Shown here: piece after piece, positions 13,701-28,300 of the stretch
Layout of the letters: every line of letters begins with the position of its first letter
Position numbering within the stretch: the first letter of the stretch is position 1
From: Valencia hispanica
Taxonomy: Eukaryota > Chordata > Actinopteri > Cyprinodontiformes > Valenciidae
Direction: 5' to 3'
DNA length: 64,000 bases
NCBI GenBank assembly: GCA_963556495.2
Contig: OY747707.1
Span: 1,067,501-1,131,500 of the forward strand
Notes under the pieces: generated by a model
What the model was told of the DNA's origin: nothing
The model's database searches: none
Seen by the model: only the letters and a program-made list of their open reading frames with translations
Translations under genes and position numbers: made by a program

Positions 13701-16302
13701 AATATAATTTAAGATGTGATTAGGCTGCAGTCATCCGCTCCACACTCTGAATAATGAGAACGAACTGATCATTCTGACTGTGGAGAATAACATGAATAAC
13801 TTGTTCATCAGAGGTAGACATGAAGAGGAACATCCCAGCATGCTTTTATTCACGCTGCTCCATGCTTATGAATAAATAATTGTGTTTACGCGGAGATGCT
13901 CGGCGTTCCAGCTTTACCAGACGCAGCTGCTCGCCTCAATGGCACCAATTTACTCCTGGAAACTTCAGAAGGTTTCTGATGAATTTTGAAGATGTCTCCT
14001 TTATCTGCGAAACGCACCGAAGGAGGAGGAACTGCTGAGTCACCGGTCGCCATGGTGATGTCTTCCTTGGTTTAGGGAAGCAGGAGGGGAGGGGACCAAG
14101 AAGCAAACACGACGGCGAGCCTCAAACTAACAACTCCAGGTCTGGATCTGTGACAGGACGACTGAACACCTAGAAACATTAAAAGTGTAAAACATGAATA
14201 AGTGTTTGGATTCACGGCCTTCTGAACAGGAAGCAGCGTTACCATATATGGATGGTGATGAGAGTGGGACAGCTTTACACCTCCAGTCTGGATAATTGAT
14301 CATACATTATTTTTGCAAGATGTCGGGGTTATTCCAGATGGGTGTAAGTCTGCATGGGATTATTGTGGACTCTGTCGTTTTTAGAAACTCCCACCATGCT
14401 GTCAGAGAGGAGCTGATATTTATGCTTTATAGCATTCATGTCGTTTTATATTTGAGCTAATAAATGGTAACTTTTAAATCTTTATCTTATTGCATAGTGT
14501 CTGTTCTACGTCTATCCAGGACTCATCTAGGTAGCTATGTTTTAACCATCTTGAGACAATTAAGCTGATTGTTTTCTGAGCAACAGAAGTCATTTCCACT
14601 GGGAATATAAATCAATATATGTCGTCGCTTATTGGCAGCAAAAAAAAGGGACAGAGTGGCTGCTCTCTGCTCTCACACAGGACAGAGGGAGAGGGGCAGG
14701 AGATCCGGCTCCAGGTTTATGTTGGTGGATCGTGAAGCAGGTAGAGGAGCAGCTCTGCAGCTTTTGTTTCTCAGCGGGTCGGTGCAGAGCGTCTGCTGAT
14801 GGCGTCCGCAGAGAGAGGCTGGTAGCCATACTGCAGGAGGCTCCGCCTCCAACACACCAACCTGCTCCTTCTGTTCTTCATTACACACTGTTGACCTGGC
14901 AACTAAAAGCAGACTCGCTGATGCCAAACCAATCAAAACAGCACATTTCCCCACAACACTTCCTGTACAATAAAGGTTCTAGTGCCTGAACAATGGATTA
15001 TCACTAGAGATGTCCCCATCACATTGTTTTGCCCCCCAGATCGAGTCCGAGTCATTTGATTTGGCAATACCGAGTCCCGATCTGATCCTTCTGCAATGCA
15101 TTAAAAGAATAAAAAGACAACACATCCAAGTTGTCCTTTGTAGTTGTTTTTTCTAAGTATGTATACGAGGCTCTAGCGTGTGAGATTGGCTAAAGTGTTG
15201 CACATACAAGGTCGCAGGTTGTAAATCAAACTAGAGTCGACCCATTGTGCAGTAAAGCTCAGCAGTGACATCAGACAAGCAGATAAACTCTATACGTCCG
15301 CGTGGTAACCCCAAAATAAGACACCTTTGGTACGAGAACTAGCAGGTCGTAACGTAGCTGGTTATAAACGCCCAGCAGAGCTGCGTCTGTAAAGTAGTGA
15401 TGAGAAGGAATCTCATATCGTGGCTCCAGCTGCTCCTGGAGGTCCAACGTTTGCAACCAAAGAAAGCGGCTCGTCATCCAGCATGATCAGTCCGGCTCTC
15501 TAAGTTATGATCTTTGTGACCTTTTCACTGCCCTTAGGTTATTTCTCCTTGGTTTGTTTTTTACGTATCTTTCAGCGTCGGCTCTGGCTCTGTGTTTTGA
15601 TCAGATTCTCTGTGTTTTGATCAGATTCTCTGTGTTTTGATCAGATTCTCTGTGTTTTGATCAGATTCTCTGTGTTGAATGCAGCTCAGTCGTTTCCACC
15701 AAGTGAAACGCCCGATCTGCACACATTACGTGTAGCTGCTGCGCTGCCTTCACTGTGCAGCTTAAAATACGTCCAAACGGCTGACGTCTTCGCTCTAGTG
15801 AGGCGACACGTTCATTTCCCATCACTTAAAAATCACGTGATCAGATCGGGACATCCCTAATTATTACAATACTTCATAATAATAATAATAATACATTTCA
15901 TCTCAGGGCGCCTTTTCTAAACCCAAGGTCACCTTACAGAGAAGAAAAAACAGAGAGAATTAATAATACAGAGACAAATTCAGCAAAACAATGAATCAAA
16001 TGTAAAATCAGTAGACAGGACAAGAACCAAAATCAGTGTCTAAAGTGAATAATGAAGTTTGACCAGATTGTTTTCAGCTCTTGAGGCTGTAACACGGCAC
16101 TGCTGATGGGGCCACGTCTGTAATCTTCCTACAGCTGCATCACTCCTGCGTATTTAAACCATTACATGTTAAACTTGGACTGATTCTGTCTAGAAAACTT
16201 TCAGCTTCTTCCGTTCACTGCTTGTATTTTTCCAATAGCCACTGCAACGCCCCTAAATGTCCTGGTGACTCGGTTGGTGGAGTAAAAGCTGGAGGGCATC
16301 AC

Positions 16303-16389
<87 letters not shown>

Positions 16390-19300
16390 TACTGGTCAGA
16401 ACCAGAGCAGAAATATACCTGAATATTTCACCACTGAACAGAATTACAGCCTGACTTAACGGTTAACGTGGCCGCTGGCCTTGGCTAACAAACAAGCTAG
16501 CATAGCTATAATAATGAGAACAGGAACCAGAGTTATGTAAAGGTTGTGTGCTCATCCACCGTGTTAATGAACAAATATTGGATCTACAGATGGAGCCTAA
16601 CGAGGTGATGTTGGTACGAAGGCGTGGCGTTAACCTGATCAGAGCTGTTGCTCGTTTATTCATCGGCAGGAGAAGAGAATAGGAGGATCTTTTGTGACGT
16701 CAATGTTTATGTTTTCTCGCAATGCATCATGGTACTGTGTGGCAGGAAGCAGCATATTTTACATGTAATTCTATCGCTTTGCATCTTTCGAGGACGATTT
16801 AGTAAAGCTGATGGTTCATTCTTGCTGTGTGGTTCATTGGGGGCCTGATAAAAGTTTTTTTCGAATTCGCTCCGAAAAGGATCACGAAAAACGAAAGAGA
16901 TGGAGCTTAAACCAGGACAATCCAAAGAAAGCCTGAATTCCTGCAGCGTTCATTTCTAGATTCCTATAATTTCAGAGGAAAACATCTATTTTTTCACCTA
17001 AATCATATTGATAGAGGGTCCATGTCTTTTTGACCTTATCAGAATTAAAAACTGTATTGTGCAGCAGTGCTTTGATACCAGCAGGCTTCATTGGGACGTG
17101 CAGCAGTTGTTAGTCCTATCCTGACAGCTGCTTATACTTTGAACATTAAAGCGGCTACATGACTGCATGTTTCTCCCGGACTGAATTTAACAGAAGAACG
17201 GTGTAAGCGGTGATATTCTGTGTTTCACCAGAGACCAGACGCCATTAAAATGATCATGTTACCGTACTGCTAAAACTGTACAACAGCGACTACATTTCCC
17301 AAAATAAATAAGGACACTGATGAATGAAGATTTACCCAGCTTTGCAGTGAGGATTTGGCCGTTCTCTTTAGCGATCACCCACAGGAGATGTGAATCACGA
17401 TGAGACTCTGCTTGGCCACGTCTGACGTCTGCTTTCAGGAGGACCACAGATTTCTGTTTCCTAGAAGAGATTGGTCCAACTTTTCTTTAAATAAACTAAT
17501 CGTAGGCCTCCAGACTCTGTAAAGCCTTTAATTTGTCATGAGTAAATGGTTCAGAGCTTTCTATTAGGTAGGAATAAATGTCTCCCCAGCAGATTTGTGG
17601 CCAAGACACAACAGCGTATCAGACCAACGTTTTTGATCATCCCAGATCTCATATGAGCTTTGAATAATCTCGATTTTGTCATCAATGCAGATGTTGAGCT
17701 TCTCTGTAAACCTTTTCTTGTCTGCAGACTTCAAAGTGTGTATATATTAGGGATTTTGGCCGCCATTTTTGTTTGTTTTCTTGCCACCCAACTGATGTCA
17801 CCAAAGATCCTCTTATTGGGTCAGAGGCTCTATGAACCCTGGGGGTGGGACTAGCTGCAGTTTATGTTGAGGCACTTTTGGTCACTTTTCATCTCCTTTG
17901 ATGCAGACGTTAAAGCTGCTGAAGCTGTGAGGAACAGGAATATGAAGACATATTTCAGCTCCAATAAACAAGCAGAAACCTTCAGACGGCTCAGTACAGT
18001 GGATCAGTACAGCTATGAGACTTTAACTAGGACAGTTCTGCTACAGAGGCAAGGAGGCACACATGAGGAAAGGTCAGAGTTCAGACCACCATTGGCTCCA
18101 TTAGGCAGTAACTGCAGCGTCTGACAGATACTTGATGTCTGATTGGTGGACCAAATTCTGTCTGAACAGGAGCACCAGCTCTGGTCGGGATGTCTCCATA
18201 TGATCCCAGGTGTTGTCTCAGGGTTCTGATTTTAAGATGATCCCTTCCAGATTGAACCTTCACCCCTGGCTGCTTTCTCCAGTGAGCATTAATGGCTAAG
18301 TTTCCTTCTAGACCAGGACATAGATGACCTTTCCTCAACAATTGATTTGCCTCAACAGAAGTTTTTCATAATATAACTATTTCTTTCTCTCTCACCCTCA
18401 CCCTTCACACCTTCGCAACTTTCTTCTATTTTTCTCTTTCTTATATCTCGGCTTCTGGATTTTCAATCAGGCAACCCCAAGCACAAACTAATAATACACC
18501 TGTGTTTATCTGTTTCTATGGTGATATGGACTTTACAACTATAGTCTCAAAACTATGGCTACTCTAAGGTTTGTCACAGGGAATGTTCATGGAGCTGGCA
18601 CCAGAGAGAACAGAGTTAAGATTTTTAACCAGCTTAAAAGATTGAAGGCAGATGTCGTCTTATTACAAGAAACCCATAAATCTACCTCAGCTGCAGATGA
18701 TCTTAAATCCCCTGAGTTTCCTAATGTGTTTTCTGCATGCTATAACTCTAGACAAAGGGGAGTAGCAATATTAATAAATAAAAATGTTTTTTTTACAGTA
18801 ATAGATACAGTTACAGATCCAGAGGGTAGATTTATTATAGTAAAACTATCTATACATAACCGAAAGTTATGTATTGTCAGTATATATGGTCCAAATGTTG
18901 ATGACCCCTCATTCTTTCATTCCTTCTTCTCTGTGCTCGTTGAACACATGGATTGCTCACTTCTTCAACTTTGGTTTAAATGAAGAAATAGACAGGCTCA
19001 GCACAGCAGGGACTCAGCGCAGCTGGAAATCTATAGATATAGTCAAACAGTACATGAGCGATTATGGACTTTGTGATGCATGGCGATCTCTTCACCCCAA
19101 TGACAAAAAATATACTTTCTTCTCAAATGTCCACCATTCATATTCTCGACTGGATTATTTGTTAGTCAGCAGCTCACTGTTGACTGACATTTCAGACACT
19201 GATATACACCCTATAGCTGTTAGCGATCATGCTCCTGTTTCTCTAACTTTAGTAAATAAAACAGAAACACCTCAAAGCAAAAGTTGGAGATTTAATATAT

Positions 19301-22300
19301 CATTACTTAAGGATAAAGAATTTATTAAATATTTTGAAAAAGAGTGGGCTTCTTTGGAATATAATGACCTCCCTGGTACGTCGCCATCCATTCTTTGGGA
19401 GGCAGGAAAAGCTGTGATTAGAGGTAAAATAATCTCATTCTCATCAAATAAAAAGAAAATAGAAAATAGAAAAGAAACGTATTCAGGAATTAGAAGAAAC
19501 TATTAATTCATTAGAAGCTTCTCTAGAGGAGGAGAGATTAGGCAAAATCCGTAAAGCAAAGCTAGAATTAAATCAAATTATTAATAAACAGACCCAGTTC
19601 TTAATTTAAAGACTTAGGATAGAAAACTTTGAACAAGGTAATAAATCAGGTAGATTTTTGGCTAACCAGCTTAAAATTAATAAAGAAAAAACCACTATAT
19701 CTGCTATTAAAGATCAGACCGGGAATACAGTATATGATCCTGGAAGAATAAACAACACATTTAAGGAATTTTACAAGGCTTTATACTCACCAGAGATAAA
19801 TCCATCAGATCACGAAATTGAACAATTTTTTGATAACATAACACTACCTAAATTATCTGAAAGTCAAGCGATGGCCCTGGATTCACCACTAACAGCGGCT
19901 GATCTCCAGGAGGCCCTCCAAAGCATGCCCAATAACAAGGCTCCAGGCCCAGATGGATTTCCAGCAGAGTTCTATAAAGAATTCTGGAATATTCTGGCAC
20001 CAACATTCCACAGAATGCTGCAGGAAACCAAGGAAAATGGCCGACTTCCACCAAATATGAATTCTGCCTACATTAGTCTTCTACTAAAATCAGGTAAAGA
20101 CCCTGTGTTTCCTACCAGCTATCATCCCATATCCCTCATTAATGTTGATCTTAAAATAATCTGCAAAGCCCTCGCAAAAAGGATGGAGAAAGTAACCCCT
20201 CTTATAATACATCCTGATCAAACTGGTTTTATTAAAGGGAGACATTCATCCACAAATTCACATAGATTAATAGATTTAATAGATTTTTCTTACTGTAAAA
20301 ACATTAAAACTAATATATTATCCCTAGATGCAGAAAAAGCATTTGATAGAGTTAACTGGAAATTCTTATTTGCGACCTTACATAAATTTGGCTTTGGAAA
20401 TTCTTTTATAAACTGGTTGAAAATATTATACAGTTCACCAACAGCATGTATCAGGACAAATAACCAAACATCATCTAGGTTTTATCTTCAGAGAGGCTAA
20501 ACTACATCCCACTTTTAAAAAAAGTGGAAGATGATCTTGGTAGATGGAAATCCCTACCCATATCACTTATGGGAAGGGTTGCTTCAAATAAAAATGATGG
20601 TTTTGCCCAGAATCAATGATCCCAAGTAAACCATCACTAGACTGATTTAGATCTCTGGACTCCTCTATCTCTAAATTTCTTTGGAAAGATAAACCCCCAC
20701 ATATCAGCTTAAAAACACTGCAGAAGACCAAAGAAAAAGGAGGTCTAGATCTACCAAACTTCCATCATTATTTCTTAGCCAACAGGCTCCAATACATATC
20801 AAGATGGTTAAAACATAGCTACCTAGATGAGTCCTGGATAGACGTAGAACAGACACTATGCAATAAGATAAAACTTTCAGACCTACTATTTATTAGCTCA
20901 AATATAAAACGACATGAATGCTTTAAACGCATAAATATCAGCTCCTCTCTGACAGCATGGTGGGAGTTTCTAAAAGTGACAGAGTCCACAATAATCCCAT
21001 GCAGACGTACACCCATCTTGAATAACCCCGACATCTTGTAAAAATAATGTATGATCAATTATCCAGACTGGAGGTGTAAAGCTGTCCCACTCTCATCACC
21101 ATCCATATATGGTAACGCTGCTTCCTGTTCAGAAGGCCGTGAATCCAAACACTTATTCATGTTTTACACTTTTAATGTTTCTAGGTGTTCAGTCTGGAGG
21201 TGCAATGGAATTGAATACCTGCAACACATATTTGAAGGAACAGACTTTATCCCATTTAATACATTAATTACACAATATGAAATTGATAAAAACTAATTCT
21301 TAGAATATCAACAAATTAAATCTATTATTAAAGGTAAATTTAGGCTCAATACAGCTGAATTACAAATTCCAGCAAGAGTTTTAGATTTTCTTAATCTCAA
21401 CCCCCCCAAATTGCTGTCTAAAATATACAAAACTTTATCTACATTAGATGAATCAATAGCCATCCCTATTTCAAAATTTGAGGTGGATTTATCAGCCAGC
21501 TTTGACCAAAACGTCTGGTCTCAGATATGTTTAAGAACCTTTAAAATAACAAAAAATCCTAATTTGCAATTAATACAATACAAAATCCTTCATAGAGTAC
21601 ACTATACAGGTCAACGGATGTTTAGGATGGGTTATACTTCGTCTAATACCTGCTTACAATGAACAAGCAATATACCAGATACTTATGTTCATGCGCTTTG
21701 GTTCTGTCCACCTGTTAAGAAATTTTGGTGCCAGATATGTGAGGACTTATCAAAGTGTCTGAAATGTAACATCCCACCATCTCCCTCAATTTGCCTGTTA
21801 GGAGATTTAAATGATGTCACCATGGACACAAAGTCAGTTCTAATGGTTCACATTGCCTTATGCATCGCTAAGAAAACTATCCTCCTGAACTGGAAAAATA
21901 AAAAGGCTCTTAATATTAATCAGTATAGAAATCTCTTGTTGGACCATATTGGTCTTGAGACGGCCTCTGGCTCCATATCTGGTCAATCTCTCTGGGCTCC
22001 TTTGATCGGCTCCATCACCTAGTAGGGGTGGGGGGCACTTGGTTTCGTCGTTTGGGATACTGTTGCTGATGTGGGGGGTTTTGTGGTTGGAGGCGTCTGT
22101 GGGGGACCCCAGGGGGTGGGATCACTTGGCGGATGGAGCGCTGGATGTTGTGGACCCAACCTGGGGTTGGGCTTTGGTGGCTTTGGGTGATAACTCCTGA
22201 TGGCTGCATGCGGTGCCTTAGAGGGGACGGACATGGATTACTGGCCTGGTGGCCGTGCATTGCCTGGGTAGGGTCTGGGGCGCCGCGCCCCCTAGCTGTG

Positions 22301-25300
22301 GTCCTGGCCGGAGGTCGGCCGACGTGGGGTCTTTGTTGCCTGTGGGGGTCGGGGCCGGCCGGCGGTCGGCATGTGCAGCCGCCTCTCTCTTTCTCTGGGC
22401 CGATTGTCATCGCCGGTCCCTGTATGGCGTCTCGCCTTGTTTGCTGGTTGGGGTGCCTGGCTGCTGGTCGCGGCGGCTGGGTGGCATTTCTGGGCCTGAT
22501 CAGTCCTTTTTTCGCACTCGACTTAGCTCCTGGGTCTTGGTCTTTGTGCGCTGCAGGGCGCTGGAGTCTGGCGTTTGCCCGGGTTCGGTCGGACCTGCGG
22601 GTGGACTGGCCGGGTAGTGGGCGTGCAGGGCAGGTGGGTGGGGCACTGGGTTTGGTTTCCTGCCGGGCCATTGAGCAGCAGTGGTTGCTCCACAAGGAAT
22701 GGGGCTGGTGGATGTCGGCCTGGTGGGTCGCCCGGTTCATCGGTTTGCTCCTGGTCTGGGCAGGTACGTCGCCGGGGTTTGGGCTGCGGGGGCTTCCGAT
22801 GCGCAGGTGGCGCTGGGGGCCTCCTTTCTTGGCGGGGAGGCGGACTCAAACTGGGTGTCTAGTGTCTTTTGTATTCTGATAGTAGAGCGAATGTCAGGGT
22901 GGGTTTAGTTCTCCTTCTGGGATGGGGCTGGGGGGACTGCCTTGGGGTCCGTGGGGCTTTGTGGTGCTGTGGCCGTGGGCCCTGGGTTGAACGTGCCATG
23001 GCCTCCCTCCCCTGGTGGATCCCGGTAACAGCGGTGCCTATTGGGGTCAGTGGGGGAACTGGCTCCCTGGGAAGACATTTTGTCTCCCAGTCCTTCCCTC
23101 CCCATCCCCGAACACCTCTGTCCACCGGCTCCATCACTTTACCACTCATATAGGGCCTTGGGGCATGGGCACATCACTGGGGTGCGAGGAGGGGTTTCCC
23201 TCGTCGCTATCCCGTGGCGTCCTGGGTCCCAATTTTAATATACAACTTAGACACTCCCACTTATAACATTCTCACGCGACACACATGTAGGGACTTTGGG
23301 GTGGGAACACTTTTCGGCATCCAGAAGGGGAACGGTACAATCAGCTTCACCTCTGGTACCGGTGCCCACTGTTAAACCACATATAGACACTGAGGGCTCG
23401 AGGTGGGGGTTGGGGGATGTGTGGCTGCCTTCCCCACATCCCACCCCTCTGTTTTAAATGCACATTATTACAACTCGAGCGGGAGGATGGAGGCTAGAGG
23501 TCTTCTGATGGCGTTTCCTTGCATGGTTCATCTACACTCGGCCCAATGTCCTTTTTTACTTTTTCTTTTAACTGTGTGTGTGCATGGGAGATGGGTTGGG
23601 GGGAGGGTGGTATAACTGTGACCATGCTTTTAAATCTGTGGGGGAGGGAAGGGAAGGTGGTTTTATGTGGGGTCATTTGAATCTGTAAAGCACTTTGTGA
23701 TGCAACTTCTTGTATGAAAGCGCTTTATAAATAAAGTTTGATTTGATTTGATTTGATTCTTACACCCCTGTTCGCTACGGGCCATCAGGGGTTGGGGTCC
23801 GGAGGAGAAACAGGCGGTCTGGTCGGGGTCCTGGGCTGTCGGGCTGCTTTGCCACTGTGGGGCCCTTGGCGGTCTGCTTGTCTCCGTCCTAGAAGGTAGG
23901 GGGTCCATCTCCCAAGTCCGGGGGCCGGTGGCTCTACTGGGGCATCGGTACCTGGACCTGGGAGCATGAAGTGTGTATGGGGTGTGTGAGTGAGGGTACA
24001 AAGTCATTTCTTGGGTGTCTTGGTGAGTTAGTGAGAATGTATGTGTTTAAGAGGGACGGAACGTATGACTGTGTCTGTATGTCTTTGTCTGCCTGTCAGG
24101 TTGGGTCTTAGGCTGCCCTCTTGCCTGGCGCACCTCAGGCCTTACATTTAATGGGGGGCCTATTTCCCCTCCGTCCGTGTATTTATGATGCTGTTGCCAA
24201 GCAACTCTAAATGAGCTGATGTGTCATCAATTCTGTATTAGGTCGGAGCTTCGTTTGTCCCCAAAGCTTCAACTCAGCGTCTTGCAGCAGAACTCCACCA
24301 GGGGGAGCGTGTTCCACCATTCTCATCAGATCTTCTGTTCCTTCTGTGTTTCTGCTCTGTCTTCTCAAACCCCCAGACGGTCGTGGCAGATGGCCGCTCC
24401 TACTGAGCCTGGTTCTGTTGGAGGTTTCTTCCTGTTAAAGGGGAGTTTTTCCTCTCCACCGTCGCTACATGCTTGCTCAGTATGAGGGATTGCTGAGGGA
24501 TTGCTGAGGTTGGAGTCTGCATCAACGGGACGCAACCTCAAGTCAATGACTCAATGCGATCTGCTGGGATTCTTTAAATAGAAAACCAACTAAACTGATT
24601 TGAATGATTGTGTTGAAATGACTTTATTGTAAAGCGCCTTGAGATGAAACATCTGTTCTACATCGGCGCTATAGAAATAAACTGAATTGAATTTATCAAC
24701 ACATTTTATTCAGAATGTAGCTCATCTCATATCCGTCACAAGTGGAGTTTCATTTCATGTTTGATACAGGAAATAAAAGCTTTTGAAGGTAGGGTTTTAT
24801 TTTAAAGAAGCACAAAGAACTTTTAGGGAGGATAGACTGAAAGTTATCAGGAGCAGAGATCCTGCCCTGCAGCAGCAGCAGCTACAGCTGCTTTGTCTCC
24901 GGTCAGCATCTGCAGAACCAAAGATCAGTGTTTAACAAGCCGGCTTGGAGCTGGACCAGCTGAGACTTTCTCCACAGGGAGAGCAGATGCAGCATTCATC
25001 CACTGTTGCTCTGCGTGTTTCATGGAGTCCTTAGCTTCACGTTGTGTCCCGCCTCCTTTGCTGGGATGATGAGCCGTGATTGGATGCAGCGTCGTGACAG
25101 CGCGGTGTGGCGTGGATGGAGATAATGAGAGACAGACGAAGGTCATCCGCAGTGAAATATTCCCTCCTTCAGCATTTCTTCTGTTTCCAGGAGACTTTCT
25201 GATTTTTCCAGGAAACGGCTGCGATGGATCAGAGCCTGATGCACTTTCTCTGATCCACTCAGCAAGCTCACATATTTACATACCAGCATTAATGTTGACA

Positions 25301-28300
25301 TCATATCGGACTGCTCCGCGTGGCAAAACTGGTCGGGTTCATTTAAACAGGTTGGTTTCCTGGATCAGACCCGACTCTCCCCCGGAGCTGCTCGGTCCAT
25401 TAGAACCGGTTCTGATGAGTTTTTGGGTTGTTGTCCTGCTGGAGTTTCAACCATCTAGAATCTAAGGATACTTTCTTCATTATTCCATGCACTGGTACCT
25501 GGTGTTCTGGGAGCAGTTCCTGATCCAGTTTCCTTTCATCCGATGGAGACCGTTTGGGTCTGATGATGATGATGATGGACCCTTCAGCTGCTCAGTATTT
25601 TCTGTTGCTGGGACAGACTGCCCTTTAACTGCTCCACACATTAATGGACCCTTACCACCAGAAACATGATATGATTAAGAAGCAGGAACATCATCTCCGT
25701 CCGCTCTGGTGTTGCTGTTGGCGACCTTTAAACGTCTCATTCCCCCTCAGTTATGGCAGCTGTGTTAGAACCTAAATGTTTTCCATCTGTCTTGGGACAC
25801 AAGGAGAGAAAATGATTTCCTGAGCTGGGTTCATGTCTGCCAGCTCTTTTCACTATGGAGGAATTCCTCCTCAGATCTTTTACTCACAGACACCATGTGG
25901 TGATCAGTTCCACCAATCACAGGGGCCAAATCATACGAATCACTTCTGCATATAAACACATCGGAGCAGAGGTCCAGTTACCTGCAGAGGAGCCTTTAAA
26001 TCCTGCAGGTGGATGAATCTCATCAGTGCTCCGCTGGAGGAAACTCCATAGACACGTAGTTATGATGCTAATGTCGGTCGGTTCGTCCTCACCGTTCTCC
26101 ACCAGCTCTAAGAGCTTCAGCCCGGATCACTAAACTCTGTTTCAGAATAACAGAATGTAAATCCACGGCTTTGACACACATTGATTTATTTCTGACTGTT
26201 GCAACTCGATATGTGTTCTGCAGCAGGTTTTAAATCCGTCTCAGATCAATTTATAATGAATAATGGCAAGGCAGTTTTATTTGTATAGCAACACTTTCAA
26301 CAACACGGTGATCCATGATTAATGGATAAAGTAAAAACAGCAATAAAACAAGAAACACCCAAAACATGATACATGAAATCATGATTCAAAGGCAGCTCTT
26401 AACAGATACGTTTTTAGTTGTGATATAAAATAATTCAGTGTTTCAGCAGCTTTGCACTCGTCAGGAAGTTTGTTCCAGATTAGAGGAGCATAGAAACTGA
26501 AAGCTGCTTCTCCATGTTTGGTTCTGATTCTAGGGATGTTGAGTCGACTGGAACTAGAGGACCTGATTGGTCTGGGGGGGGTTGCTATAGTAACAGTAGA
26601 TCTTCATCATATTTTGGTGCTAAGCCATGTAATGATTTATAAACTAGTAAACGTATTTAGAAGTCTATTCTCTGAGCTACAGGGAGCCAGTGTAAGGACT
26701 TTAGAACTGGGGTGATGTGCTCTACTTTCCTGGTTCTAGTGAGGAACACGAGCAGCAGCGTTCTGGATCAGCTGCAGCTGTCTGACTGACTTTTTAGGCA
26801 GACCTGTGAAGACGCTGTTGCAGTAATCAAGCCGACTAAAGATAAACGCATGGATGAGTTTTTCTAGGTCCTGTTGAGACATCAGTCCTTTAATCCTAGA
26901 AATGTTCTTCAGGTGATAGAAGGCTGACCTTGTTATTGACCTTTATGTGACCCTGGAGGTTCAGGTCTGAGTCCATTACTACACCTAGATTTCAGGCCTG
27001 ATCAGTAGTTTCTAGCTGGATTAACTGAAGCTGTGTACTGATCGTTCCTCTTTAGGCCCAAAAATAATAATGAAATGTTTATTGAAATGTGAAACAGAAA
27101 GAGTTAGAACAGGTCCAGTGTCGTCTGTCTTTTAACATCCTCCATCCTTTCTAATTTAGATTATTTTAGATGAACAAAACCATGCGGCTGCACAGGGGTG
27201 CCATTGGTAGAAGGTTGTGGGTTTGAATCACGGCCTGGAGTCTTTCTGCATGTTCTCCCTGTGCGTGCATGGGTTCCCTCCGGGTACTCCGGCTTCCTCC
27301 CTTATTCCAAAAACACGACTATTAGGTTCATTATCCTCAGCGTATAAACCAGTGACTGCACATTGGTTTCATAGTTTTAGTCCTGTTGGCTGGTTTTATA
27401 GTCTGACCGGACCTGCAGAGGAGAATCATCACTGGTCTGAATATGCTCAGAGCAGCAGGCGGCTCCCAACCCCTCCATGAACCCCCAGCGTACCGTGGCG
27501 AACAGGTTTCAGGGTCCCGGCGACCCAAAAGCTGTTGGACAGCTCTGTGTCCACCTGATGGGGGGGAGGACCTCCTCCTGAACCAAGAGCTGGATGGACA
27601 AGCACCTGGTGGGAGTCTGACCAGTTAGGCCTGGGTGGAGAGCCGAGACATATAGCATTGGCTGAAGGATCTTCTGATGCACACATTGATTATAATAAAC
27701 AGTATTCATAGCTTGATGGAGTGAAAAGATCAGCTCCAGGTGAGAACGTCTCCAACAAACCGAGAGCTGCAGTGAGGTTCTGACGACTTCATCTTTGAAG
27801 GGAAAGATTGGAAACAAAAATATCCGATTTGCTGTTTATCGAAGTAGGAAATTATAAATGAACCCTCTGATGAAGAGGAAGGAGGGATGAAGAGGATCTT
27901 AATTTGGTGATTAGTTTTCTGTTGGAGTTTGATCCACATTGTTCAGGGTGTTGCATGAAGCAGGCTGTCACTGTGGGACTCCTAGAGCTCTCCAGCCATC
28001 TTTTAATTGGTGTGGGACATTATTACCATAGAAACACTGACAGGAGTCTTCAAAACATTTCCAAGCTGTAAAAACACACAAAGCTGATTAATCCTTGGCT
28101 GAATTTCACCATAATAACTGCAGTCAGAGCAAAGCTGCTTCCAGCTGCACAGGGAGAAAAGAAAAGCTCTGATTTTAAAACAGAAAGTTTGGATTTCTGC
28201 TGCCCAGGCTGATAAATACCTTCAATGAAGTCGTGCTTCAGCTGGAGGTAAACAGGGAGATGGATCTAGATCCAATCTTCTTAAAGCGAACCACGCTGAC

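Noticed and set aside
22133..22879. 248-codon plus-strand and 241-codon minus-strand overlapping frames
   Set aside because: The region is G-rich and stop-poor on both strands; composition is low-complexity and no motif is seen. It is the 3' part of the LINE.
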